Of a stretch of DNA of 64,000 nt, positions 23,756-35,965 are shown one piece after another. Below the pieces are notes generated by a model that saw only the letters and a program-made list of their open reading frames with translations, did not search any database and had not been told where the DNA came from. Position numbers and translations under genes: made by a program. This stretch comes from Climacium dendroides (lineage: Eukaryota > Streptophyta > Bryopsida > Hypnales > Climaciaceae). The stretch spans positions 34,041,213 to 34,105,212 of the forward strand of contig OX467084.1 in NCBI GenBank assembly GCA_950106755.1, written 5' to 3'. The stretch's first letter is position 1; the number at the start of each line of letters is the position of its first letter.

Positions 23756-24674
23756 AACCCCTAATGGTCCAAAGGACGTTTTTTGGCAATATAGTGATTT
23801 GGAATAGCTAACTATGAGTGTAATTTTTTTTCTTTGAAATTTTCACACAACATGTGACCCAAGAACAACTTTAAGGCCCAATAATTTTCATAACTTTTGA
23901 CTACATGGTTAAAAAGTTATAATATGATATGTAATTCTCTTTCAACTTCAAGTAACCTTGGCACCTCAAAAAAATTCTTAAAAATCACTTTTTTAAGAAA
24001 TAAAATTTTAAAATTATTTTTTTCTATATAATTATGTGTGTTGAAAGCTTTGAATCATACTATTTTGATTAATGAAATGAAAGTTATAAGGAGTCTTTGT
24101 TTGTGGGCAATTATAGATTATCTACTTTCAAATAAGCTTTGAAGTCCTTTATTTAATTTAGTTTTTAATATTTTGGAATAAAATAAAATCATAGGATATA
24201 TATTTTTTTATTAAAACATTACAACCATTGGGATTGGCATTTTTCAAGACAAAACTAAATTCTTATCAATTTAATATTTTGAATCATTCTCTACTTCTTT
24301 CTACTTACTATTTTTTTCCTATACGTCGTACAATTTCAAATGATTTGAAATATTTGAAGAATGTAGCCAACTTGCTTTGAAGAATGAACCCAAAGAAGCA
24401 CAACCACATAGAAAATTTTCATACATTTGTGACCTTGTGAGGTGTAGCTTCCTAGTTTTTTTTGCAGGCCTCTAAAAGGATTTGTGTTAGTTCAAATGCT
24501 AATATCTAGCAATCTACATGATAGATATTTTTTATTTATTTTTCAAACCGACATACTACAAGATCCTATAGTTACATGTGGCCAAAAATGATTTTTTTCT
24601 AAAATTTTGTACTTGTGTAAGGAATGGCAATTTTGTAGCATGTTCGGTGAAAACATAGTAAAAAACATTTAGGA
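23756..24674. mobile_element. TTAA-type TIR element, diverged
   Basis: Left end TTAACCCCTAATGGTCC and right end, inverted, TTAACTCCTAAATGTTT, about 920 bases apart. Repeat D-like sequence lies outside both ends in inverted orientation, so the true element may be larger. No coding region. Confidence 0.4.
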
Positions 24675-24945
24675 GTTAAATAAGTTAGGTTGTTTATTTG
24701 TTTGTTTGTTTGTTTTGATTGTTTTAATTTGTTACAATGAAATCTTGTGGACCATTTGTCCCCCAGTCGCATTCTTTGCACCATTAGAAGCTCTCTATGA
24801 GGAGGGGTGTACAAACTTTGTTTTGTGGCATTTGGACCTATGCTGTGAAAGCTATGAATTTTGATGTTTTTATGAATTAAAAAGTTATTTTTACTTTTAT
24901 TTTGGTTGTAGCAATGGCACAAGGCACACTACAAGTGTATAAAGA
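24675..24945 (-). repeat. Dispersed repeat D, copy 3
   Basis: Reverse complement of 1-264. It shares GTGTGCCTTGTGCCATTGC, AGCTTTCACAG, AGGTCCAAATG and AACAACCTAACTTA. It contains a (TTTG)n stretch near 24695-24715. Confidence 0.65.
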
Positions 24946-25074
24946 AAGATTAAAACCTTGAATAAACTAAATTTCTATAGTGGTGGGCCAACTAGGAATA
25001 GGCAAGAGTTGTAGCAATGGTCCAAGTCAATTGCGCTTATAGTTGTATGGTGAGCTTCTTTGGAGGCGTTTTCC

Positions 25075-25600
25075 CCCATGTGTTTCTCAAGGAAAAATGC
25101 AAGGGAACCTTTTATTTGCTACACAAATTTTTTTTTTGCAAAATTTGAGTTTGTATTTGCAATTAGAGGCCCCAAATTAACTAGGTGAGGTGTAGAGAAA
25201 AAGAATTAACACGACACAAAATAGGGGGCCTTTTTTTTGCATTCACCCTTGGCTAGACCTTTGCAAAAGGCTCGTCATACAACTATAAGCATGACCGTCT
25301 AGGTCTCCGGTCGTAATTTAGTGCAACGAGCCTCTTGCAAAAGCCCATGTTTTATCCTTGGGGAAAATACAGGAACCTTTTAGTTGCTAGGCAAATTTTT
25401 TTTTTCAAATTTTGAGTTCATATTTACAATCAGAAGCCTCAAGTTAGATAGGAGAGGTGTTAACAATGAAATTAAAACGGCACAAAATAGGGGGTGCATT
25501 TTTTTTTTCTTACGTTCACCCTTGGCTGGACCTCCGCAAGAGGCTCGTTGCACTACTATAGACTCGACCCAGGTCTCCCTTCAGCTACTTACCCATTTTA
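25075..25600 (+). repeat. Direct repeat of about 260 bp, two copies
   Basis: 25075-25330 and 25345-25600 align as direct repeats. Both contain AAATTTTGAGTT, the GGTGT block, ACACAAAATAGGGGG-type and TTCACCCTTGGCT motifs, then a Gly-rich-codon-like CAAGAGGCTCGT. A diverged relative lies at about 46500-46740. Confidence 0.55.
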
Positions 25601-25639
25601 GTAGTGTCCGACAGGGTCATTAAAAATTAGATGGATATA

Positions 25640-26160
25640 AGACAGCGCCGATTTCTAGTTCGGATTTGTTATCATTCCATCCCTACTTTTTTTTTTATTG
25701 AGGGGTGGGGGGCTCGGCGGCCTCTCTATTTTAAAATGACTTCCCCCATCTTGGAAAGCAGGTTCCGGCTTTGATACCAGAATATACAATATTCACTACC
25801 AGAATCATAGGACTTTACCAGAACGGACGTGCCTTACCAGAATTCCAGATTCACCAGAACTTTATATCGACTCCTCGTCAGTTTCCGGGAACAAGGCGCC
25901 CCAATTCACGCAATAACTGTGGCATGGTTTTGAAAACGACTGAGGTCGTGTCCAACAGGATCGTTCCGTTAATTCCTTTTTCCTGTAGAAGAGTTTGAAA
26001 TTGCATGAGATTTTAATACAGAAACTTCAGTTACAGGAGGGCATCTTAAAATACCGTAATAGAGCGTCCACACATGGCCTTGCACCCATTCAGCAAGCCA
26101 TCCCTGGATTTGCGCCACATGGCTGGCAATAGCTCACTGGACAGTCATCATGTGCAAACA
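25640..26160 (+). repeat. Dispersed repeat C, copy 1, with ACCAGAA iterons
   Basis: GC-richer repeat shared with 51830-52870. ACCAGAA occurs five times in one orientation, starting at 25776, 25798, 25817, 25836 and 25853, so about every 17-22 bases. Also shared are GTCGTGTCCAA, GGATCGTTCCGTT and CTCACTGGACAGTCA. No coding region. Iterated short motifs near one end suggest protein-binding sites of a DNA transposon, which is inference. Confidence 0.6.
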
Positions 26161-27088
26161 CTATTTAAGATACTACTCCAATGTTATTACCACTAACAGT
26201 AATTGGGAAAAAAAAAGTGTACAAATGTGCATGTCACACCAGTTCCGTACAAGAACTGTGAGAGCTATTCTCTCTTTCTACGTTACAAAATGCCAAATGA
26301 TAAAGAGACTTGATTGTGGACATGCAATTTCTTGGGGTACACTAACTACGAATGGAATCAATCGATCCTAGTAATGAAGCACACAGCAGCAAGTGCACTC
26401 ACATACTGAATTGAACCCATCCTCTTCTCATGCCTTTTGCCCATAATTTACAGTTAATTTATGCGACCCTAACCCTCAACTAAACTACAGCAAATTGCAA
26501 GGAGTTGTAAACCTGAAAACCTGAACGAAAGCCTCTCCTATCACCCCACGGAGCAATGCAATTTGAAAGAACGAGGAAGAGGGTTTAGTGTTGTACCGCT
26601 CACCCTGTCCTTCTCACACTCTCGGAGAACCCTAGATCTACAAGATCTAATGATCCTGAATTAATCTAAACGACAGGGTTATCTTCAACAATCTTGTACT
26701 AAAACTAGACCATTTCCTGTCACTTTCATTGCCACATAGCACAATGCTAATGCAGTTTGAAGGAGGGAGAATGATTTAGAGTAATAACCCCCAACACTAT
26801 CAGAGAGGGTTATGTCCGATAACCGAGTCCGATAAACGACTCAGAGCTCACAGCAAATAACTCAGAAACTCTGAAGGAGCCATAGCGCATAGCTCTTAAG
26901 GATCTAATGCTCGTGGTTTAGTCTAGAGCAGAGTGTTGATTCCAACTAGAATCAGTGAAGACTGTAATGTACACGTTTGAGCATATCAACCAACTAATCT
27001 TCCCAATAATCAACTCACTAATTAATCCCCACCACCAACAACAACCAACCGCGACCAAAGACGGGATACTACAGAGGGATTTGTATCA
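26161..27088. other. Downstream flank of the chimeric gene
   Basis: No coding region recognised. The adjacent part probably holds the 3' UTR of the minus-strand gene ending at 27089. Confidence 0.5.
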
Positions 27089-29914
27089 TCAGGATATGGA
27101 GTTGCGCCATCTTTGCACAGTGAACGCGTTCGTCACGGAATGCGACCTGCGGCGCTGTTCGGGTCCGCGCTGCTTGGAAGGTGCGCGCGGCGTGCTGAAA
27201 TTGGAGTGCGAGACATGAGCGGCGTCGCCGGAAGCATGCGTCGGGGCCATGGAGGCGTCGTCATCTTTGTGCACGTACTCCAACTCCGATTTCGAACTGT
27301 GGAATAAGCTCGGCGGTTTCAACGTGCTGCTCAGCTTTCTCCACCCTGACGTCCAGCCCGAGGAGGAATGCGCCTTGGGCTTCGCCTTGTTCTCAGCCTG
27401 CGGAGACAACATTTGTCGTATTTCCAATATGTCAGGGATAACGAATCGGAAAGCTTAAGATAACCGCACCTTAAAGAGAATCTTTAACCTTAGATCTTAT
27501 TGTTAGACTAACCAAAAATTATTGATTCTTGTTTGGAGCTGCAAGGGGATTCCGGTGCACCAAACTGCGCCGAGCTTATTCCACTGAGAGAAATGAGTTT
27601 GGTTACCTGTTGCGTCAGGGACTCTTGTTCGAGATGAGCGTATTTGGCTTTCATTCTCTCCATATCTTGCTTGAGGTACTTGATGTCTTGTCGTGCAGCA
27701 AGCCAGCTTTCACGGAGGGAGAGACCGTCGGCTTCCGAGTCATCTTGGCGAGAGGCGGCGCTCTGGCCACCGGCTTGCGAATGGTCGCGAGCGGAAGGGT
27801 AAGCGCTGCCATCATGGTCACGCATTTTCTTGGAAGAGTTCCCGGAGATGGCGTTCCGAAGCTTGACTTGCTCACTGAAGAGCACCTGCAGGAAAACAAA
27901 CATGATGTTGGTAAAGGTTGCAGCAGGATGGTGCATTCAACGACTTAGGGAAGTTGAGAGTTAAAGTCTACGAGGAACTTCAGGTTACCTGGACGACAAC
28001 GCGAAGAGGGAGACGCTCGTTCTGCGCAGCATGCAGACAAGCTTCAATGGACAGTCGCTGGCAATCCATAACACGGCATAGTTTCTTCCGCTCGTGCTCT
28101 GTCATAGTTGGATGTGCCTGCGGAGTTGACAGAATCAATCGTGTTAGAAATTCATGTTCTCTAAATAATTAATTATTTAAATCTCTCTCAAAGGAGGAAC
28201 GTCTGACCACAGGTCGACGTGAAGGCAATAATGTACCTTCAACGAAAATACGGTTTTCCATTAGAGCAAGGTTTTTTCAATAGAAATGAGTCGAAGTAGG
28301 GCATGCCTTAAGGTATGTATCAACAGCTCTATACAATCCGTCATCGGTCGCGCGCGAGAATTGAGGCAACGACTCGGCCAGGTTCTGAAACCTCGCCAGC
28401 GGCAGGTTTGCATCTCTGGCAACTTCGGCTAGGTACGCATCCATGAGCTTGGCTACTTTCATCTGGGTCATGCTCGGGGTCATTAGCGGTTTACTGACAC
28501 CATTCTCGAAAACGTGAAGCCGCTTGCCGGACTTCGCAGTCGCAGTGGGACTGACAACGCCCGATTGGTCCTGAAGCAGTACAACGCATAATGATCACAA
28601 CAATGAATTCAACCGCAGCCAGATTCTGTTGTCCCTCTCGATTAATGACATGTTTGGGAAGCCCTAACTTCAAGGCTGCAAGCACGGATTGACTTGTCAC
28701 ATGAGCATTCCTTAAAACAATAATATCGCCATACCATGCAGTGTCATAATATGAAACTTCGACTGTACTTTTAGGTTTAGGTCTGAAGGCCCATGGACGC
28801 TTCTTCAGATCATGCATAGATGTAAACGGAAACAGACCTTGAGTAAGAATTGTTCAAGAATGCGTTGGGCGACGTCGAGATCATACATCGTCGGACTGGA
28901 CGGATTGGAAGACGGAATCAGAAGATCGCTCAAGGACGCATGCTCGAGCTGGCAGCCAACCCGCCTCTCGAGCTCTTCTCTGCACTCAGTACTGACGCCA
29001 AACACACACGCCGCGCGCAGCAGGTGGAACAAGAAGCTGCAGGAGACTCCATCCTGCTGAGCCGGCAGCATGGCAACCACGCCTTCCACCAATGCCCTGT
29101 TCTCCTCCTGGTCCAGACACTCGTACAGGTTAAGAACATGAAAATTTGACCAGTCTGATAATAGGAAGAATTCTCAACAACAAAAATTGCGATTTCGTGC
29201 GACCATCCCTTATAGTCAACATGATTAGTTCAAATACTAACGCCTAAAGCTAAGAAGCAAAAGCCTACAACTCTCACCTCATGCGAAATCACAAATGAGC
29301 ACCTCAGAAAATACACGGAAAGTATGCCGACGTATAAATTCTTTCACTCTCCCCAGCAATTATTCTCAAAAATCGTGAATTACAAAACACAAACAACACT
29401 GCGTCTGCTCTTCTTAATGGACACTTCATATTGTCACTTGATCAGATGTCAGCAGGTGTACATTCGTCTAATGAATTAGTACGTACTTATCGTAAACCAG
29501 TACAGTATCTATCTTGAAGAGAGATTGTACAAATACAAAAAAATTGCGCTCTTCATAATAACTCGTATGCAAATAACGAATTCTTTGACACATTGGAATT
29601 CTCGTTCATTTGAAACTAGAACATACACAAAATTGAATAGTCTTATAATAGGAGGTGTGCGATTTCGGGGGAATCTTCGAGCTCGAAACTGAATCAGGTG
29701 AATTCAAATCCAATCGCTACACCTGAACACGGTGTTCCTCGTAAAGAAGATATCTAATAAGAACGACGCAATGCACATCGATCGAAACAGCGACAGAGGC
29801 CGGAGAATGTGTTGGTAGAAAACGTACGATTCCGATCTTCAAGTTGGAGGAGAAGCGACCGAGGACGGGGCGCTCGGTCGGAGCCTCCTTGCCCTTGGCT
29901 GCCTTGGGCGGCAT
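27089..29914 (-). CDS. Chimeric gene: OLA1/YchF exon 1 joined to NPH3 C-terminal half
   Basis: Exon 1 (29914-29828, 29 codons, MPPKAAKGKE...LKIGI) matches the start of plant Obg-like ATPase OLA1 and stops before its GTPase P-loop, at a GTACGT donor. The next minus-strand exons are NPH3 family: 29119-28838 (LVEGVVAMLP, QDGVSCSFLFHLL, YDLDVAQRILEQFL), 28570-28307 (MTQMKVAKLMDAYLAEVA, GLYRAVDTYLK), 28117-27989 (TMTEHERKKLCRVMDCQ), 27885-27607 (VLFSEQVKLRNAI, then a coiled coil) and 27397-27089. Every exon is in phase 0 and open, predicting 449 residues. The BTB domain and first half of the NPH3 domain are missing. The protein ends RWRNSIS, keeping the antepenultimate Ser that NPH3 uses for 14-3-3 binding. 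The 28307 donor is GC, not GT. NPH3 proteins are adaptors of CUL3-type ligases and blue-light signalling; without BTB this one could act at most through its C-terminal half. Whether it is transcribed is unknown. Confidence 0.75.
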
Positions 29915-30340
29915 GGCGTCACGCAGCAGCTGGAGACGCTGGCGATCGTTGGTGAATCTGTTGCAGAAAAACTCCAAGTTCTACGTTCGCAGTGAAGGCG
30001 CCAGCGCCAGTCGGCCAGTAGTGTCAGTCCGCCAGTGTAGCCTAGAGAGAGACGCTCGCTCGCTCCTGGGCAGCAGCCAGAGCCAGTGAGAAAAAACAGG
30101 GAAACCTGGAAATCCAATCGCAAAGCCCTAACGTCCACGGCGATGGCGACGATGGGGGTGGCCGGCGACCCCGGGACGGACGAGAATCTCTCTGGGTTTC
30201 TTTCTGTTTTTTATTTTTGAAAAAAGCGAGGGAACCCGCACTGCGGGGAGAGCCGGCAGCTCACGGCCAGGGGTCGAAACACCTAGAATTACCATTCCGG
30301 GCCTATCACCAAGGTAGTTAGCCAAAAATGATCTGATTTA
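29915..30340 (-). promoter_or_regulatory. GC-rich promoter and 5' UTR of the chimeric gene
   Basis: A GC-rich island directly upstream of the OLA1-type start codon contrasts with the AT-rich flanks and presumably came with the OLA1 exon. No TATA box was identified. Confidence 0.45.
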
Positions 30341-30500
30341 GGAACAAAAAATGGGGTATTTTTAGTTTGTAACCCTTAAACAACGTTGCGGCTGATATTC
30401 GGTCGAGGAATGACACAAAATCTTTCTATGTAAGACAAATGTACAATTGTCTGTCCTTCGAATTTTGTGCAAGAAGGGGAGATCTTGCAGAGTAGTACGA

Positions 30501-31034
30501 CCTCCAATGGGTACTTTCGATATTCTCAAAGTACATGATGTCACATAGTACCCAAAGGGATGATTTCCATTGTCCTTAGTTAGCTTGTCAATTAAGGGTT
30601 AACCTTGGAAGTATCATGAGGTCGGTGTGGATGGTCAACGAAGCGTTGTGCATATTGAAGAATGGACAATTGTCATCACCTCCAATGGGTACTTTCAATA
30701 TTCTCAAAGTACATGATGTCACATAGTACCCAAAGGGATGATTTCCACTGTCCTTAGTTAGCCTGTCAATTAAGGGTTAACCTTGGAAGTATCATGAGGT
30801 CGGTGTGGATGGTCAACGAAGCGTTGTGCATATTGAAGAATGGACAATTGTCATCACCTCCAATGGGTACTTTCAATATTCTCAAAGTACATGATGTCAC
30901 ATAGTACCCAAAGGGATGATTTCCACTGTCCTTAGTTAGCCTGTCAATTAAGGGTTAACCTTGGAAGTATCATGAGGTCGGTGTAGATGGTCAACGAAGC
31001 GTTGTACATATTGAAGAATGGACAATTGTCATCC
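30501..31034. repeat. Tandem array, three 178-bp units
   Basis: Units start at 30501, 30679 and 30857 with CCTCCAATGGGTACTTT and end with GGACAATTGTCATC. They are nearly identical. Within each unit, GGGTACTTT and AAGTACATG...AGTACCC form short inverted repeats. The array lies just beyond the promoter of the chimeric gene. Confidence 0.9.
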
Positions 31035-33719
31035 GATTTTTTGTGTGCAAGTTTATCGATGGCTATCCTACAGGAAGGTTGGGTTCGGCATAAATGAAGT
31101 CATTTTTGTTGGAAAGTGCCATGTGTCGTCTTGTGAGTGACATGGACCTTTGAGAATCAAATGTGGAAATTCAATTTTGGCATGTGAGTGCCAATTCAAA
31201 CCTTCACGTAAGGTATATCTACATCATTGAGCTAACACTTAAATAACAAACCTAACTTGAGTTTTCAGAGAACCTTTAGGAAAAACTCCTCCAATGCTCA
31301 ATTGAATGTGAACTTCCTTGGTATCATTCTCTTTGTCTTCACAAGGTACATCTATTAATCAAAGTCTTGGATTTTGAATCACAAATTGAACTTGTAGTTT
31401 TTGCATGATTAAAAATATTTGTAAATCTACTCAAGGGATAGCCTAAAAGGGAAGGGAAGAACATGCATGAAGAGCTTCCATTTTCCATCTACAAAATACA
31501 AACAGACAAATTAATTAATAGAACACCTCATTTAGGGTTGTTATGTCTTTGTTATCTCTTTGTTTTCTCTAATTCTAATCTGTGGCAAGCAATTTTCAAG
31601 GATTCATCACATAAGTTAGGTAGGTTTAACCAATATAATACTATTTGTCGGGATTCTTAATTTTCATGTTTTTTTCTCCTATAGTACATGCATGATTCAA
31701 TTGTATGAATTATTTGATAAATGATATCTATATATGTACTATTTATTTCGATTGTATTCAATAGTAGGTAGAGTGTACATATTGTATTCATCACCCCTAA
31801 AACTATATATAAAATTTTGAACTAGAAAAAAGACATGTTTAAATGCTTCAAGTTTTAATTTTAACTACCTAAGGATGTAAGAAAACTAAAGGAAAGTAGA
31901 AGTAGAAAAAAATAGGGGCGTATCTATTAAAAAATAATAACCAAATAGCCCCCCAAATTATAAAATTTCAATGCTTGTACATACATGGATTACGAGGTAT
32001 AGTGAAGTATCTAAGCATATTGCCCATTTAAAAAAGATTCTAGAATTTTTTAAATGTAGTTCTCTAAGGACCTCAAATGTCTTTTAAGAATTATTGCTAA
32101 AATAATTTAGTTTATTTTAAATTTTATATGGATCAAAAAAAGGAACACTATTCAATGCAATGGTGCTAGTATGTGAGCCTAAGAATGTGAGGTTGTGAAC
32201 ATTGAGCCTACAATATAGGTACCTATAACATAGATACTACACACTATAAACACCTATAATATGGGTATTTGTAACATATATACTATATAATCAAGATGGT
32301 TTCCATAGTATATACACCTATAATATAGATATGTAGTATTCTAAGCTTATGGGCTCACACTCCTATGCTCATATATTAATAGCAATCCTCCTATTCAATG
32401 TATTTCAATACTTTGAGTTTCTTTCCTTTAAATTTGATTTTGAAATTCAAAAGAATTCTTTTGCTTTTGAGCAAATCTAACCAAATGAAGCTTTTGAGGT
32501 TTAATTTCTATTCCACTTGAATATATTGAAATATTCCTCAAAATAAGCATTTTAGTGAAATTTGAAGTTGAGGATCTATAACCACATTTCTAAATTTAGA
32601 GTGACAAGAAGAAAGTCTTTATAGCACAATATTCTATACCTTTAATGTACTTATATTTTGAAAATTTTAGATTTTTTGAACATGATTTGTACTTGAATTT
32701 TGTATATGAATTTTCTTCATTTTTTCTTCAAAATTGATGGTAGTTTGAAGTTTTAACAAAAGAAATTTGAAAATTTTATGAAACTAAATATTGGATTTGT
32801 AATTTTGTCTCTGAAAAAATTACAATGGAAAATTTCATTAAAATGGTGCCATTCTGCAACTTTGACAATTTGTACCATTTATATTGGATGGTCTAAAATG
32901 TATACTATTCCTAGATTTTTTGAAATCTACATTATTCCTGGATGGTACTTTATAGTTCAAATCAAGTGGTCTAAAATCTATACTAATATTAGATTTTTGA
33001 AATCTATTTAAGTCCAAAGTTTCTAAAATCTATACTTGTCCTAAATGGCACTTTTACAATTCAAATGGCAGGTGGTTTAAAAATGGCTCATAGAATATTG
33101 CTATTTTAACAAAATGCCCCACAAAACCAAAACTTTTCACTCATAAATACAAAAAATGGAGAGTATAAAGTGAGGAACATAAGAAAGTTGTTCATAGAAA
33201 AAATTTAGTTCTTGATGTCAAAGTTGGAATCACATTCTTTTCTAAAGTCATAAAAAATTTAGATTTTTTTGTAGAAATTTGAAATTATAATGAATTTTTG
33301 GTTAATTTTTTTGAAAATCATATAAAATACAAAAGGGACATGAAAAATCTGAAATTTTCACCTTGGAGGTATATATAGTAGTATAAAACATCATAGTATA
33401 AACCAAAGTTATTGTAACATTCCAAAATTAGAAAATGAAGAAACATTGATTATAAGTTCAATTGCTCAAAGTTCAAATTTGTACAAATTTTTCAAATTTT
33501 CAAATTTTCCATTTGTAGTAGGAACTAAACTTGATAATATTCATTTCATTAGTTGGACTCAAATTTTAAAAATATCATTTGTTGGCTAAAATTCATATCA
33601 AGTGTTAAAGAACGAGGAATGACCAAATTATACTACAAAAGTCCATGGATCTATCACCAAGGTAGTCAACAAAGAAATGATTCAATTATTGAATACATAC
33701 CATAAAGGCATTATTTGTT
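31035..33719. other. AT-rich DNA, low-complexity repeats, no gene
   Basis: Contains CCTATAATAT-type repeats at about 32210-32340 and degenerate repeats of TCTAAAATCTATACT at about 32890-33050. No coding region recognised. Confidence 0.5.
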
Positions 33720-34140
33720 TCCATAGGAACATATATAAGGTAGTTGACCCATTTTCAACCACTTATGCAATTACGTATATTTTGAATGCAAGTTTTTGAA
33801 TACAATTTTTTTTTCATATACAAAAATAGAGTTTGGAAGGATTGTATATTTTTCCAGAAGTTTATTATACAAAATATAATCATTCTGAATTTTTTAGTGA
33901 AAAATTCTTTTTGACCTGTCATAGTAATATGGACCTTTCTAATTCTAACCATAGGCTAATTGCAAAATCGGCCAAGGGTTGGTTGCAATATTGATAGCCT
34001 TATAGTTAATGATAATATACTACAACTGCTCCTTGAATTGCATCACAATTTTATAGAAAGAAAGCACAACTTCATGGAAAGAAAGTAGTCTAAGGATTGG
34101 AAATGGAGTGATGGTTGGAAATGGGTCAACTATTTTAAGT
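33720..34140 (-). repeat. Dispersed repeat E, copy 1
   Basis: Reverse complement of 52085-52405 over about 320 bases. Both copies contain GCTATCAATATTGCAAC-like, TTAGAAATAGAAAG-like, AAACTCTATTT and TTGGAAATGGGT segments. Translated, both retain TLFLYM in the same frame. Confidence 0.6.
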
Positions 34141-34811
34141 ACCAATGCTTATGGGGCATCCAAACTTGGCGTTGTTGTATTGAAAGAATTTGCTTTGGGA
34201 AATCACAGGGATTCTAGCTGTAGCTGGGAATAGTTTAGGAACAGAAGTAGCTTGTAGGAAGGAGGGCTAGTGAATTTGTCACTTGTAAATTCCCCCTACT
34301 AACAACTTTTGTAGAATAAAGTTGGTGAAGACAAGTGAGTTTGTCACCCGTAAATTCACCAACAATATAAAAAGGGTTTGTTGAAATCTTCACTTGAACC
34401 TTTACTTCAATCTTCAAGTCTTCAAATTCCTCCCTATTGGTCTATCCTTTAATGGTTCTATAAGGGTTAGGGTAAGGATAGGTGATAAGAAACAAGTCCT
34501 CGGATGGGTAAAACGGGACGACTAGACCATAAGCTAAATCGTCCGAAAGATTGGTTCCTAAACTTCAAACTCACAGTGACCAGGAAGTGCCTTTCAACAG
34601 TGAGAACAACATAAAAGATCGATCATGTAGGTAATCAATCCCACTTCGTTGCCACAAATATAAAACAAGGCTAATAATGAATCACTACATAGCCCGCAAT
34701 AAAGTTTACGATACAAAAAATGAAAAACAATGAACCTCCCAAATTGACTTGGAACAAAATAAAAACAACAAGACTCCAAAACTAACTAGAAATAACAAGC
34801 CACAAGCCACA

Positions 34812-34905
34812 ACACATGAATCTTCATGTCTTCATATCTTCATGTCTTCATATCTTCATGTCTTCATATCTTCATATCTTCATATCTTCAAATCTTCAAA
34901 CCTTG
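34812..34905 (+). repeat. CTTCATRT minisatellite
   Basis: About ten copies of an 8-9 base unit alternating CTTCATGT and CTTCATAT. Confidence 0.85.
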
Positions 34906-35394
34906 AAGTTTGAACAAGAGTTATGAGCCTTGAAAGTCTTAGTCACTTAAGTTCGGTAGCCACAAACTCCATCACCTTTGAATTCCCATAACTTTTTCAA
35001 TACCAACTCAAATCAAGCTTGCAAACTCATTTTAAAAAGATAATCTTGCAAAGAACAATTCTTCTAAATTTCATTGCAAAATAGTTGGTACAAAAAAAAA
35101 ATCATTCGTTGAAATTTGGATTCAAACCTTTATTTTCTCCCATACACCTCATAACCAAAAAAACACATTTCTTCCACCTAAGACACCTCAAGATAAGGTA
35201 GAAGATGCTGACCTACCTTCTAGACTCTTAAGGTAGGAGGAATCCACCCAATACACATCACATGGGCCTCTTGAACCCTAGGAAAACAACCAAAGGTAAG
35301 TAAGTTCCTAGTTATTTTCTAAAGTTAGTGAACCCTAAAGGTCTAAACTAGAAAGCATATCATTTCTATTTTTATCCATGTTTAGTTTGAATTG

Positions 35395-35965
35395 AAGATG
35401 CACCTGACAGTGTTTGCAATGTAATCTGCACGCTTGGCCTTCGTTAACGGATTAACAAGATCCTCCAACCAACATTGGTGGCCATAATTTCCTTTAATGA
35501 GTCTCACTATACAAAAATAATGATCAAAGTTCAAACCCTCGTAACTCGCTTCAAACGTCACTTCTTGAGTATCAGGTTCAATACGCCCAACTTAAAGTAG
35601 GATCACCAAAGCATGAGCGTCTTTATCAAGATTTTATCATGCCAACGCCATTTGACACGAGGTTGTTTCAGTGAACGAGAAGGTTTAGCTTCATCTCGTA
35701 AATGGAATGGCAATGGAATAGAAATCATTGGCTCTAGAGGTTGGACTGGCAATTGTGACAAAAAAAGCTTTGGTTCAACTTCTAGTTCAATCTCTGGATC
35801 TTGCGACTCCATAAAAATCCTCCGGTTAGAAATTGCAAAGTCGAACTTTAAAACTAAACATAGTTCTATAAATTGAGAAAAATACTTCAGACTACTGAAA
35901 TCTGTCAAAGGAGTTTGTCCTTTTAACAACTCTATTGGTAACAAGCGTTTGCTTAAAGCCACTCG
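35395..35965 (-). pseudogene. Unidentified coding-like remnant
   Basis: A 119-codon open stretch (35962-35603) is followed after a one-base shift by another of about 65 codons ending at about 35398. The second contains SYEGLNFDHYFCIV, GHQCWLEDL and KRADYIANTV. Composition and openness suggest former coding sequence, but I recognise no family. There is no ATG at the left end, so the 5' part is missing. Confidence 0.35.

Noticed and set aside
27529..27948. Plus-strand frame of 139 codons over the NPH3 exon
   Set aside because: Shadow of the minus-strand coding exon, whose family motifs are clear.
30142..30220. ATG on the plus strand in the GC-rich promoter, possible divergent gene
   Set aside because: Open for fewer than 30 codons with no recognisable product and no downstream exon; most likely promoter sequence.
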